DNA of 64,000 bases. It comes from Drosophila pseudoobscura. Lineage: Eukaryota > Arthropoda > Insecta > Diptera > Drosophilidae. Below the pieces are notes generated by a model. That model was not told the DNA's origin, did not search any database, and saw only the letters and a program-made list of their open reading frames with translations. Positions 23,841 to 36,374 of the stretch are shown piece after piece (position 1 is the stretch's first letter; each line of letters begins with the position of its first letter). The DNA is taken from NCBI RefSeq assembly GCF_009870125.1, contig NC_046681.1:3348001-3412000 (forward strand), read 5' to 3'. The position numbers were made by a program, and so were the translations under genes.

Positions 23841-24379
23841 CTAAGTATTTTTGAGACTATTTGGTATAACACTAATTACTTTTACAAACTTTGATGCGGC
23901 AATAGCCGCTGCGGATTGCTCAAATGCTCCCACATCAGCATAGATTTTAATTGCAAAGCTTACTGTATCAGAAAATAGCTTTACAAATATGTGCGTTTGT
24001 GGCTTATTGATTTTCGTTCGGCGATTATTCCACGAACGTTGGGACCCACCTTGGTACACCTTTCATATAATCTATTAATAATTTTGTTCAATTTCTCCAC
24101 CTTTTTTGTGTGGGAAAGTAAATGCAATTCCAAATATAAATTCACATTGAGACCTTCTCTCATCATAAACGAGACCGCTTTTGTTGCTACATGTGGATCA
24201 ATACGGTCCTTAGCCGAAAGATCATCTCCTAGATCAGTGAGCCCACAAGCCTTCTCAAGATGGGGTCTTTTATTAAAAATTACACAATTACTGTCGATCT
24301 GATTCATGTTTTTGATCACTTTCGATAAATGTTTCAAATGGTCGTCTTTAAAATCCGGTACGAATCTTTTGAGTGGCAA
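23841..24379 (-). pseudogene. unidentified frameshifted coding relic
   Basis: A frame of about 130 codons (24379-23981) ends with RGIIAERKSISHKRTYL. A second frame overlaps it and continues with HIFVKLFSDTVSFAIKIYAD and FEQSAAAIAASKFVKV to about 23862. Together they suggest one protein of about 180 aa interrupted near 24000. No ATG opens it; the codons begin after AAG near 24373, which might be an acceptor. The family is not recognised. It could be a transposon-encoded protein or a host gene fragment. Confidence 0.35.
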
Positions 24380-24399
24380 CCTTCAATATTATTCGCTAT

Positions 24400-25642
24400 T
24401 CGCAGTGCCCACTGTACCAAATCATTGTTTTACCGCATAAGCTTACGTGCGACAGCTGCCGTTCTTTCGCCTCCCTACCCTTCTTCTTCGTTCCTGCAGA
24501 TCTCCCCCGTGCCATCTATCTTTCGTTCTTAGCTTAGCTGTAACCCGAGCTGAACTAGCGCTCTCCTACTATCGCTCTATTTCGTTCTCTTACTTTCATT
24601 AGGTCCGCTTGCCCCTGATCAGACTTTCGCTCATCCGTGATGCCCGTGATCGTGCCGTGGGTCGGCTGTGAATTAAAAAGTCTAATTTCGGTTTTCAAAA
24701 CGACAAAAATGACTAATATTATTATATTATTATTATTACATATTATTATAGTATTACAAAAAAATCGAACTATTTTTTTAGTTTACAAGGCGTTGAAACT
24801 TTTCGAACCAATGTACATACAATCTACAATGTACATATACATATATATGTATATTTTCTTCTTTCTCATCTTATTTCGTATTCTGTTTTCCTACTTTCTA
24901 TATTTCTTCGCAATATTAATTTTTTTTCGTTTAATTTTTATACTTGTAGGCCCATAAAACTTAGTTTTTGAGTAAAAGTAATGGTTTTTGATCAATTTCC
25001 TTATATTCAATTCAATAAAATAATATAAAATATAAAAATAATTAATAATAATATTCCATACTGAATGTTTTAGCAATTATCTAAACATTCATTCGGTTAA
25101 AAAGAATATAAGTGAAACCAGAGTGTAACTGAACTTGAGTGAAATTTTGACCACTTTTGAGTAGAAGAAGATACTTTTTCAGTTCTGCCAGGTATATTGG
25201 CGGGAGTAAGGGCTCGCGCATACTGTAGCTGAAATCGGAGCTGAAAGCTGAAATCAGCTCAGCTTAGTTTGATCGATCAAGCATGTTTGTTTTTTCAGCA
25301 AGCTGATTGCTGATTTTGTTCAAGTGTATTGGTTCATAAGTGATCGAAAATGGGCAAAACATTGTTAAGCGAAATTACGGTGGGGAATAAGCGGGTTTAT
25401 TAAAAATATTTGAATAATTGTTTTATTTCAATTGGGCAAAAAAGTTGTATTATTTATATTATTCATACGTCAATAATAAATATAATAATACAAATATTAC
25501 AGTAAACGCTCGAAAGACATCATAATGTTTATTATTGTAAAAAATAAATAATAATTGAAAAATGTAATAATAATTCGTAAAATAAAAGTAATACGAATGG
25601 AACGGAACGGAAATGTGGTTAAAATACACGGAATTTATAAAA
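24400..25642. other. AT-rich DNA, no gene seen
   Basis: Very AT-rich from 24700 to 25080 and from 25400 to 25600. No domain or terminal repeat was identified. The open frames here are phenylalanine/isoleucine-rich products of base composition. Confidence 0.5.
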
Positions 25643-26766
25643 ACGAGGGGGAACGTTGTGAGTTGCTGCGGACACCGCAACTCTACGGTTATACCCGATA
25701 CTAAGTCAGTATGGCTCTCCTCCTGCAGACGCCGCGAATATTTAACGACACGACAAAGAGTGCGTGCGAGAGAGACAGAAAATCAGTCTGAGCGTGACGT
25801 CAGGCGCTGCGTAGCCAGTGCAAATTGATTTGTTCCTTTTGGCTATGAAAATGATCTGATCTGATCCAGATTCAGCAACCTGATAGATATGGTCATTATC
25901 TATGATTCTGCGTTTTTAGTTTTCTCAAATCTGCAATATTGTGGATGCAACAGATTTTCGTCCTTTGTGGGGGCGGATGGGGGTGGAGCGAAATTCTGAG
26001 ATATACGTTTTATAGTGACATCTTAAAGGAGTGTGTGTACCAAATTTGGTTACTCTAGCCTTAATAGTCTCTGAGATTTGTGGTTGCCTCAGATTTTCGT
26101 CCTTTGCGGGGGCGGAAGGGGGTGTGGCGAAATTTGGACAGGAAACGGTCAAGGTCCGATATCACAGGAGTGTGGATACCAAATTTGGTTGCTCTGGCTT
26201 TTATAGGTTCTGAGATCCTTGAACTCATATTTTGCAATTGGCAAAACCGACCATGAAACCTGTGTGTTAGAGTGAGACAGAGCGAGAAAGAGTGAAATTG
26301 TTTTCGTGATTCTGGCTGTAATAATTATACGATCTGGTTCAGATTTTGCACTCTAGAAGATATAGTCATCTTCTACGATTCTGCGTTTTTAGTTTTCTCG
26401 TATCGTCAAAATTGTGGATGCCACAGATTTTCGCCCTTTGTGGGGGCGGAAGTGGGCGGGGCAAAGTTTTGAAATATTTTTGGAGCAGTGACATATCACA
26501 GAAGTCTGGATCCAAAACATCGTTGCTCTAGCTCTTATAGTCTTTGAGCATTAGGCGCTGAAGGGGACGGACAGACGGACGGACGGACAGACGGACAGAC
26601 GGACAGACGGACAGACAGACATGGCTCAATCGACTCGGCTATTGATGCTGATCAAGAATATATATACTTTATGGGGTCGGAAACGATTCTTTCTGGACGT
26701 TACACACATCCACTTTTACCACAAATCTAATATACCCCAATACTCATTTTGAGTATCGGGTATAAA
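25643..26766 (-). mobile_element. DINE-1-like element, near full length
   Basis: Runs from the hairpin end (CGAGGGGGAACGTTGTGAG, 25644 onward) to ATCGGGTATA at about 26765, with the GTCY core near 26569-26622. It carries all submotifs seen in the 14152 copy, in reverse order, and is somewhat longer. Confidence 0.8.
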
Positions 26767-27740
26767 AAACGAAGAAAACTTCCGTCTGGCTACTTTACGT
26801 GCTGTGAAGTAATAATTAATTAACAATATAATAATAATAATTATAATGATATTTATTGATGCCACTTAAGGAGATAGACAAAGGGAGTCAGTGGCTTTCA
26901 GCAATCAGATCATATTGCTCTTATCTAGTCTGCTTTTGATCATCGTTTCTTCGGTGTGCTCTGTTCTCACGCATCAGTGTTTCAATCGCCTACACTCTCT
27001 CTTGAAAGCAAAAGCGGGCCTGCTGCGCTTCATTTAATATTCTGCATTTATGGCCTCGCGTTTTTCCATTTCCATTTCTGCGGCGGAACTGCCAAGACGC
27101 TCGTTCTTTTCTTAATTGCGTGCTAGTCTGTGACGAAAGTCATGAACGGAGATTATCGATCGCTCGTTCTCTTTCGTAGTGACCAGACGTGTTTCTGTTT
27201 TGCGCTCCGCTTCGTTTCCTTTTATTTTGCAGTTACAGCCGGCGTTTTTCAAAATAAACCTTTAGTAAAATCCCAATTAACGTACAATAAAAAAAATCTG
27301 TTCTTTAACGCGAGTGCATGCCTACTGTTTTCATAAAAACTTTGATATTTATTCTGTGCGTTGGTTATTCGTGTGTTTGTGTGTTGCTATCCGTAAGTAA
27401 GCTCACGCTAAGTTTTGCCCGCTCTTATACCGTAAACTTTGCTTTAGCTATCACTCTCATTATCCAAACCCAAACTTTAAACTCTTTAAACTTTTTGAGC
27501 AATAGCGCTCTCTGCTTAGTAGCTCTCGCTATAACCTCTCTCCTCCCTGCTCTCTTTTTACACTAATTCCGCTGTGAGCGTTGTCTGGCACATTGGTCTG
27601 ACACTAATTTGTTTTAAAATTTTCGTTGCAAATTTTTAAATAAATAAATATTTAAAATGGAATTTGCTGTGGTCTGCGACAAAAAAAAAAACTTGTAAGA
27701 AGCAGATCAATGTGATCCAATGTGTTGTGAAGTATTTTTA
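26767..27740. other. intergenic DNA, no gene seen
   Basis: Mixed AT-rich sequence with no domain or repeat structure that I could name. Confidence 0.4.
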
Positions 27741-28290
27741 ACGGAGTGCCACTGGGAAGTCATCTGGGCGCGCTTCTGTTTGTTTTATTTGTGAATGACC
27801 TTCCTCAAGTTATAACATACTCTACTACTACACACGCCTTCAACTGGATCTAAATGAGCTACTATTGTGGTGTTCAGCTGGTGGTGTTCTTTTTCTGAAC
27901 CTTTCCAAATGTAAACTTATGACATTTTAATGTTGCGCCCCACATTTTGTCTCTTACGTTCTAGGAAATCATCTCCTGGAGCGAGTTCAAATGACCTCGG
28001 AGTCCTCTTTGAATATAAGATGTTTATAAGATAACAAGACGTTCTTGTGTGTGGAGCCCGCAGTGTAAAGAGCAGCTGGTTGTTATTGGATCAGTTCAAA
28101 AGAAATGTGTATTTTTTGCACTTAATCTTAAACGTAACTTAAACTGGGACTTGGGTAGAATCCGCTTACCCATACCTTTTAGGCTTATATGTATATGCCA
28201 CAACTATAACTCCTATTTGAACTTCTCTTCATTCCTTCTTTTGTAACTAAGTTTCATTATTAGCAGATATTTGTTAAATAAATAAATAAA
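27741..28290 (+). mobile_element. LINE 3' fragment, reverse transcriptase relic
   Basis: Translation gives GVPLGSHLGALLFVLFVNDL near 27748 and later NLSKCKLM near 27900, both reverse transcriptase blocks. The frame is shifted between blocks. The segment ends in an AAATAAATAAATAAAT tail near 28290, as expected for a non-LTR element 3' end. It is related to the relic at 18090. Confidence 0.7.
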
Positions 28291-29659
28291 TACAATGGAA
28301 AGCTGATTTCGGCGAAATTCGACGAACTGATTCGCTTTACTTTGGTTTAAATTCGGAAGAATCAATCGGGTAAAAACAGATTGGCTAGAAAGTAAAGATG
28401 GCGCCATGAAACTGTTATACCCGCAGTAAATGTTTCTTCAAAATCTTGACTGAACATGTTTCTGCAGCATGCTGACAAAACATATTCGATAAAATGCTTA
28501 AAGTTTGATGACAATGTTTAAAGCAAAACACTCATGTTAAAACAGAATTAAAACATAAACTATTCTTTATGTTTAAAATATTTCTCAGCAAAATTTTGAT
28601 TATTGTTGTACGCAACTTGTTGAAGCAACACATGCTGCTGAATGAATGTTGCCAACGGGATGGAACATGCTGACAATGTATTTGTGATAGCACATGTTTG
28701 TTCGTAAACAAATTGTTTGTTTATTTAGTTTGGATATTTTTTTGGACAATGTGTTAAAAAAATTGATTAAAGCAAAAAAATTCCAAACGTGCAAAAGTTT
28801 ACACACGGACTTTTTTGAAAAAAATAAAATTTCGTAAGAAAACCGATCTCTTTGAATTGAAATTATTTTGTTTTTTTCTTTATCATTACATTAAAGAATC
28901 TATGCAAAAGAAAAAACAAGGATTGATTCATTTTTAAAGATTTTACAGGTTATAGATTTTACGCTTAAACTAAAAAAAGGCCTCGCCACCGTATATTGCA
29001 TTGCGACAAAAGTTTGTGTTGGTTCTCCTTTGTGTTGTTTCAAAATATTATGATGTTCTTTTTAATCCAAAAATATCGATATTACTCTATCATTACTGTA
29101 CTTATTCAAAAGTAAATAAGAGCAAGTACAGCTTTTTCATAGTGCCAATGTAGAAATGTATTTGCCATTAGCGTATATTGACTGCCAGCTTCCAACAATT
29201 ATAAAAATATAATCCACTATTTTTGTATCAACTGTGTGTCCAACAGACTATATTATTAAATTAAAGTTTGATCGGTGCAAAAGCTAAAATTTCTGCAGCT
29301 AGTGATTTCTACGATTTGCACGGTATTGAGCATGAGATGCATAGATGTGTAGTACTCACAATTCTATCAGAAGAGATGTGGTAAGTGGAGGACAGACTAG
29401 CAGAGCCCTGTATCTGACTGAACCTGTACTCTGTGCGACAGTTCCGCGTATGTGGAGAGGCTCTGAGACGTCATTCAATTCTGATAGCATTCGTAGATTC
29501 TCTGACCTTGAACCAAATAGTTCGGTGAAGTCTTCTTATCAGCGAAGCCCGAATCTAAAACAGAGCAATCGTTTCATAACGCCTCTCCGAATGGGCTGGT
29601 CGCTGGCGATTGCGCTAGTGGATCAACATCAACCCATTCACAGTTTTACCGAAGCCACA
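28291..29659. other. AT-rich intergenic DNA upstream of the lectin pair
   Basis: No gene is recognised. The lectin frame below remains open back to 29345, so a longer first exon cannot be excluded. Confidence 0.4.
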
Positions 29660-30287
29660 ATGCCAAAAGGCCAGAATGCACGGAAGAAAGAGAACCTGCT
29701 TCTTGGGATGCTCGGCTTCCTGGTACTCTTCTTGGATCAGTGGGGAGCAGTGGCTGGGATGCGATGCAAGGTGCCCTACGAGAAGGTGCAGGAGAAGTAC
29801 TGCTACTTCATAGCCGACGAAGAGCCGCTGGTGAGTAGTGGTCCAGTTGTCCGTCTAGGGACTTCGATATGATTTGTCGAATATCAGCCTCTTTTCGCGG
29901 GATCTGCAGCACACCTCGTTCCACAACTTCTGCTACCAGGACAAAAAGACTTCGCGCGTCTGCCTAGACAGCGACGAAGAGATGCGAATCCTGGCGCGGC
30001 ACCTCTACGAGATCGGCTTCCAGAACGGCACCCAGTTCTGGAGCGCCGGCCACCGCTGGCCCGGCGACATGCGCTTCTACTGGAACTATTTCGGCCGCGC
30101 CCGGGCTCTTAACTACTCGAACTGGGCTCCGGAAGAGCCCACTCCCCTCATGGGCCGTAACTGTCTGATTCTCACGCTACGGGCCGGAGAGCTGTTCATG
30201 AGCAGTGAGTCGTGCTACACCCGAGCCGTCGATATCTGCGAGCAGACGCTCAACACCGAAAGCGGGTCGCGAACGGTTATTCACTAA
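29660..30287 (+). CDS. C-type lectin-like protein (first of tandem pair)
   Basis: Two exons, 29660-29830 and 29910-30287, join in phase 0 across a 79-bp intron and give 182 aa. I chose the ATG at 29660 because it has a good context (CCACAATG) and is followed by a basic patch and a hydrophobic stretch (LLLGMLGFLVLFL) that can act as signal peptide or anchor. In-frame ATGs further upstream exist. The C-type lectin-like fold is shown by the N-terminal cysteines (MRCKVPYEKVQEKYCYF), the SDEEMRILARHL helix, NWAPEEPTPLMGRNC, and the closing Cys pair SSESC...VDICE. The sugar-binding EPN/QPD motif is altered (EEPTP), so calcium-dependent sugar binding may be reduced or absent. Intron position matches the other three lectin genes in this window, which supports a common origin. 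Confidence 0.8.
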
Positions 30288-30523
30288 TAGAAGACAGGCG
30301 TGGCAGTATCAGTCTTTCCAAATTCTCTTGCTTCCATTTTTAAAAGGTCTGTGCAACTACATGAAATCGATGAAATAAGTATTGTTTCAAATAACAGTTA
30401 GGCTCGAGGCATCAGATATTGCAAAATATTAAAGATCTTATTGCATACTTTCGTGTACGAGTCTCACTGGGAAAATGCTATCGCTGGAGTAAAAGAGAGA
30501 GGTAGAGTAGACCACTAACAAAT

Positions 30524-30545
30524 CGAGAGGGAACGTTGTGAAGTG
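30524..30545. repeat. small DINE-1-end relic
   Basis: The sequence AATCGAGAGGGAACGTTGTG closely matches the hairpin end of the DINE-1-like elements. It lies about 90 bp upstream of the second lectin start codon. Confidence 0.45.
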
Positions 30546-30631
30546 GGGTTCGTTGACGCCTTGAGAGAGTGAAATCAAATCAGTTGCTCACACGCTGTGG
30601 CAAGTGAACCGACAGTCGGATGACTTAAAAA

Positions 30632-31314
30632 ATGAGAATATTTTCAATTTTATGCCTTTGCCTGTTGGCGGTTTGGCAGAGTGAGGCCACGTTCGATCTG
30701 GTCGGCAAAGGGCTCTACTATATAGGCAATGAAGATGGCGTAAGTGGAATATAGGAAAGGGAATTCAAAGGCTTCACCTAAAATCGTTTCAATCGTTTCA
30801 GACTTTAAGAAACTGTGACTGGTTTCATTCGAGAAGAGACTGCTGGAAGCACAACAGCCAGCTAGTGTCCGTGGAAACGATCGAGGAGTTAAAGGCGCTC
30901 GAGGACTACGCGCTGTCCAAGGGCTTCGCCGATGGCAGCACCTTTGCCACGTCAGGCCACAGCTTCGACAGTGAAATACCCTACTCCTGGGAGGGCGTCA
31001 AGCAGCCGCTGACCTTCACCCGCTGGATGCCCGGTACGGAAAAGCCGCTGTCCAAAAGCTATCTCAGTCTGGTGCTGTCCAACTCGACATTGTATATGAG
31101 GAGATCTTTCGGGTACGACAACTACTATATCTGCGAGTATCAGCCAGCGCTTCTGCGTCTTTGGCTATCAATGAGCACTACGAACTGGATGGTACTGGCA
31201 GGTTCAGTGCTCATTTCCATTCGCTGCATGATATTTTTGTGCAGTCGAAAGACAAGAGCGAAGGCAAAAGTATCTGACAAAGAAAAGCTCATGTCAACAG
31301 CAGATTCAGTATGA
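30632..31314 (+). CDS. divergent C-type lectin-like protein with C-terminal membrane segment
   Basis: Exons 30632-30739 and 30802-31314 join in phase 0 (62-bp intron), giving 206 aa. A signal peptide (MRIFSILCLCLLAVWQ) opens the protein. The lectin-like domain is recognisable from RRDCWKHNSQLVSVETIEEL, FATSGHS, FTRWMPG and YYICEY. The cysteine that normally follows the sugar-binding loop is absent (SYLSLVL where NC is expected), and there is no EPN or QPD. After the domain comes a hydrophobic helix (NWMVLAGSVLISIRCMIFLC) and a basic tail (SRKTRAKAKVSDKEKL). A type I membrane topology follows, unlike the secreted fly lectins nearby. A poly(A) signal AATAAA is near 31344. Loss of key residues suggests a role other than sugar binding. 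Confidence 0.75.
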
Positions 31315-31446
31315 CGCACAATGTACATTCATAAATGTTCATAAATAAAGCAGAAAAAACCAATTTTCTTTTTCTTTATTTGATGGTTGCCATGTTCGTA
31401 ATAGGTTTTAAATAATACAAATACATTGTTTAATCAAAAAAAAAAA

Positions 31447-31720
31447 CGAGGGGGAACGTTGTGAGTTGCTGCGGACACCGCAACTCTACAGTTATACCCG
31501 ATACTAAGGCTCTCCTCCGGCAGACGCCGCTAATATTAAATGACACGACAAAGAGTGCGAGAGAGACAGAAAATCAGTCTGAGCGTGACGTCGCGCGCTG
31601 CGTAGCCACTTCAAAATGATTTCTTGCTTTTGGCTACAAAAATTATCCGATCTGATCCAGATTCAGCAAACTAATAGATATGGTCGTTATCTATGATTCT
31701 GCGTTTTTAGTTTAGATTGA
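31447..31720 (-). mobile_element. DINE-1-like element end, left arm of inverted pair
   Basis: Hairpin-end segment in reverse orientation, starting CGAGGGGGAACGTTGTGAG. It mirrors 32566-32769 and begins about 130 bp downstream of the second lectin gene. Confidence 0.75.
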
Positions 31721-31849
31721 TATTTCCTGCAGATTAGGGCTATCGTTTAAATTGAAAGCGAGGGCTGATATGAGACGCCGTCATACCCGATGCTCAATCA
31801 GTTGAATACTAATAGTAGTAAATTTCCGAAAAAGGGACTTCCCCATACA

Positions 31850-32769
31850 TTCAAGAAAGTCCCCTTCAGCGCCTAATGGTCAAAGACTATAAGAGCTAGA
31901 GCAACGATGTTTTGAGCCACACTTCTGTGATATGTCACTACTACAAAAATATTTCAAAACTTTGCCCCGCCCACTTCCGCCCCCACAAAGGGCGAAAATC
32001 TGTGGCATCCACAATTTTAAAGATACGAGAAAACCATAAACGCAGAATCGTAGAGAATGACCATATCTTGTAGACTGCAGAATCTGATTGAATCGTATTA
32101 TTATTATAGCCAGCATCAAGAAAACAATTTCATTTTTTCTCGCCCTGTCTCTCTCTAACACACACGTAGCATAGGCGGCTTTGCTTAGAGTAAAACATTA
32201 GCGCCTAGATCTCAGAGACTATAAAAGCTAGAGCAACCAAATTTGGTATCCACACTCCTAATATATCGGACCGAGACGAGTTTGTTTCAAAATTTCGCCA
32301 CACCCCCTTCCGCCCCCGTAAAGGATGAAAACCTGGGGATATTCATAAATCTCAGAGACTATTAAGGCTAGAGTAACCAAATTTGGTATCCGCACTTCTG
32401 TTAGATCTCACTATAAAACGTATATCTCAAAATTTCGCCCCACCCCCTTCCGCCCGCACAAAGGACGAAAATCTGTTGCATCCACAATATTGCAGATTCG
32501 AGTATGATTCGCAGAATCATAGAGAATGACCATATCTATCCGGTTGCTGAATCTGGATCAGATCGGATCATTTTTGAAGCCAAAACCAAGAAATCAATTT
32601 GCAGTGGCTACGCAGCGCCCGACGTCTCGCTCAGACGGATTTTCTGTCTCTCTCGCACTCTTTATCGTGTCATTTAATATTAGCGGCGTCTGCCGGAGGA
32701 GAGCCTTAGTATCGGGTATAACTGTAGAGTTGCGGTGTCCGCAGCAACTCACAACGTTCCCCCTCGTTT
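31850..32769 (+). mobile_element. DINE-1-like element, right arm of inverted pair
   Basis: Starts with the CAGCGCCTAATGGTCAAAGA region and ends with the hairpin and CGTTCCCCCTCG. It lacks the GTCY core. With the left arm it forms an inverted repeat of about 200-270 bp per arm around a roughly 1 kb centre. Confidence 0.75.
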
Positions 32770-35700
32770 AGTTTTAAATGTTTGATTAAAATTGAAATGT
32801 AACATAGTTTATTTGTGTCGAAATCTGTGGTGCTTAGTGATCTGTGCGTGAACAGTGAGCAAGTGAGCAACTGAGCAATCTAAGTGAGCAATGAGCAACT
32901 GAGCAATCTAGGTGAACAAGTGAACATGTTCCCCAAAATGAGCAATGTTTATCTCGTTTTAAGCAAAGTACTCGTATGGTATGTGCTATAGAGCTCGTCG
33001 CTATAATATAAAGTTCAGTATAAAAAAGCTCGTATATTGTTGACTGGTTATTGAGTAATAACAACTAATTACGATAACCAACTGTTGGATATCTTTGCTC
33101 CGAGTCCTACTGAAGTACCTCATCATTGCAAATTTATCGACGATCAACTTAGAAGAGCTGTATATAGGTGGTTCTATTAAGTTTATACATTGGTTATAAT
33201 GTAAATATGTACACATATTATATATATTATATTATATATTTTGTTATCGCTACGCATTGCAACTATCAGTAGATTGTGGATGCACTCGTCAATAACATTT
33301 ACTTACAGCCAGAACAAAGAATGTTTTTATATGACTATACTCAGCGAAATTCGCCCATATAATATTCTACATAAATGATTGGATCATTGTTGGGAAAGGG
33401 TATAGAAACATTGCAATATTAAAACTATTTATATTCGTTTCTTTTCAACCGTTTTCCATAAATACCGCAAAGCGAATGAAGATAAGTTTTTAGCAAGAAA
33501 TAATCAAATTCACTCTGCACTCAAGCTTGGATGGTGCCGTTGAAAAGTATACGATTGCTAAAGCACAGGAAATAACAAAAATAATTTAATTGATAGCCGA
33601 GTCAACAGCTGAGACCATATAACCAAGTCCATAGTCCCTACATTCGAAGATCTCAAACGATGGATCTGTAAGGGTATGCAAGAAGTTGACACAGAATCTG
33701 GACTTTCCTTCTGTTGAGCTGCTGAGTTACTCAGCAGAGTATTTTTGCGATCTATATCTGTATATATTAAAAGTCGATGACTGATCGGTCTAATACGGTT
33801 TATACTGAGTGATGGCATATGTATGTATACTGCGATACAGAGTCGGAAGGGATAGCGAAAACTATGACGAGAGCACAACGAGTCTGTTTGATCATTAGCT
33901 CGATTCAAAACGGTGTCGGATTTAAGAGCTATTCCCAATAAACGTGAAAGAAGTGAAAGAGTGCTAGGTCCAGACTAAATTTCACTAAAATGTGGTATAG
34001 TGGGCAGTGCAAAAATTAAACAATAATAGGGATTTGCTTTACTGCTTCACCACTGGCTACAATCTATGGATCGTTGCTAACATCGAGGTGCGTAACTCAA
34101 CACCTTCATTATTTATTCGATTAATAGCTGATACATAAGGACTGTTGTTTATTCCAAATATTGCCGATGAAACTACATCCTCCAAGTGTCGAATAGTTTT
34201 GAGACGCACTGTACTCCACTATTCTTAGTGCTCCAACACCTGTTCGACCAGCACGCTCTTTCCTTTGGAGAAACTTTTGTCGGTTGGACAGAATTTGTGC
34301 TATAATCAAACAAGAACTTAATTCAATAATTCAATGTTTCTCACTCTTTGCCTCCGGGCCCCTCCCTCTCCTTGTGGCTATCTCCGCTCTCTATACTTCC
34401 TGATTTCTCTGTCGCACGCCTGCAGTGCTGGAAGTGTCTGCCGTTCTGGCTTGTAATACAAATAAATTTCGACTAAACGCTTTTAAACAGTCACAGACAA
34501 TGCGTCGTCGTGTCGTCTGGGAGCTCCAGGAGGCCCGGAGAGGCAAGGCCGTCCCGCCCCAAACCGGAAGTGACGACAACACGACCGGCAATGGAGCCCA
34601 TTCCGCCCACGATGGCTGCGGCAATTAACTCAAATTGATAATGACAACGAAAAGCTGTAGGCAACCTCTCCAGGAGCGGGTGATGGTGGTGCTTGTGGGG
34701 GTGCTGGTCCTGGGAGAAATCGTTGACGTGATTTCATTTTGAGTGCATGCAAAATGGCGACACATTTCGACACGTCCTTTGACAACGCCCTTTGGCATAA
34801 TTAAAACGAAATAATTTTCGACAAGTTTGGTTTGCCTTTTTTTTCGTTCTCTGTATCCTTCTCCCGGCGGTAGCCTGGCCCTGGCCCTGGGCCTGGCTTA
34901 CTCATCGACTCGGGGCACGTAGATTGAGTCTGTCATGTGGAGAGCGAAACTTGCTCCTCCGGAAGCTCTCTGGTTCCGGCTCTGCTATTGCTATCAGCGT
35001 TCATGTTGGAATTTTTATTTAATTTGCTTTTGCTGTCGTGGGGCTTTAGCTTCTTTTTCTTCCGAGCTCCTGTTTTGTTGTCTTCACAGTTTACTGCATT
35101 GTTTGAAATTAATTTCAGTTGTCGTACATTGAACCATCACAAGGGTCTTCTCGAACCCCGAGCCGTACTTCTCTTTTGTCAAACGATGTGTGCGTGCCGT
35201 TGTCAATGCCGCTTAGCACTGCATACATATGTATGTATGTCTGAAGAGACAAAAGGACAAAAGGACTAAAGGGAGGTGCTTTCGATCTGAGAGAGTTGGC
35301 AAGTCAAACGCTGTTGAGGAAGCACAAATTCTGGCTTGGAGCTCCAATCGCTTGGCAATCAACGCGCTAATCATTTTGGCAGCCGACAGTGCACTTCCCG
35401 AACTGGCTAACTGACGGACTGAGTGACATTCCGGGATGCCAACAACTCGTCGTCCGGTCCCAGGCTGGGGCTGGGGCTAGGGCCTGTGGCAGTTCTGCCT
35501 ACTGCACTTTTCTCCATTTTTACACCCAGCCACCGGCGAAGGCAGTTTGGGCCAACTGACAGCAACAGCTAACTTATGTGGCCAGAGCTCGTTTCAGAGC
35601 TAGGGATGGCAAAGAAGACGCCGATATTCAGCAGGATACGATGGACAGGATTTCTGTGAACAGACCAGGACCACGAACACATACATATATGAAAATTGTA

Positions 35701-36311
35701 TCCAGTCAAGAGAGTTTTCAAGAAAATGCACTGTTTCCAACGATCAATGTCGTTTCCACTCCATATCAGTTTTTTTTACAGATAATACACGAATTTTCAT
35801 TCGTACTTCTTTACTTGAAGACACTTTAGAGAGCCGCTGATCGCCATGTCTCAGGAACAACCACAATCTTAATTGAGGATAGTTTTAACATGTTTATTGA
35901 TGTAGACTTTGTGAGCGACATCGGTATCTGATGAATTTTAAAATGGATGCTTCATCACGGATCCCCATCATCCCTGGACAGAGCTCGTGCCGGGTTGCAT
36001 CCATCTGCGCCTCTCGCGCATTAATCACTGACAATAATGAACTTCCTGGAACTGCTGTTGTCATTAGCGCAATGTTGCAGAATTTATCGTGTGACTTATG
36101 AGAGAAACGACGTGGAACCCAGCCTGGTCCAGGCCCGGCCATCGTTCGTTCTGGCCCAGTCTAGAGTCTAGACTGACTGACCGCTCTCTCTGGTCGTAAG
36201 TATTTGCAGGCTGGGGCTGTTTTCATGTTAGCTTTTCTTATTTTTTGTGATTTTTATCGCTTCGATTTACGACTCATGAAAATGTTAGAGGAGATACTTT
36301 TATATGTCGCC

Positions 36312-36374
36312 GCCATTCGCCATCCGCCATCCGCCATCCCCCATCAGCCATCCCCCATCAGCCATCCGCCATTC
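36312..36374. repeat. GCCATCC-type tandem array with seven GCCAT cores
   Basis: Seven GCCAT cores occur within 63 bp. GCCAT is the core recognised by Pleiohomeotic/YY1 in Drosophila Polycomb response elements. The array may simply be a short tandem repeat. Confidence 0.6.

Noticed and set aside
35894-36142. 82-aa minus-strand frame
   Set aside because: Looks moderately protein-like, but has no recognisable domain, no supporting splice sites and no neighbouring exons.
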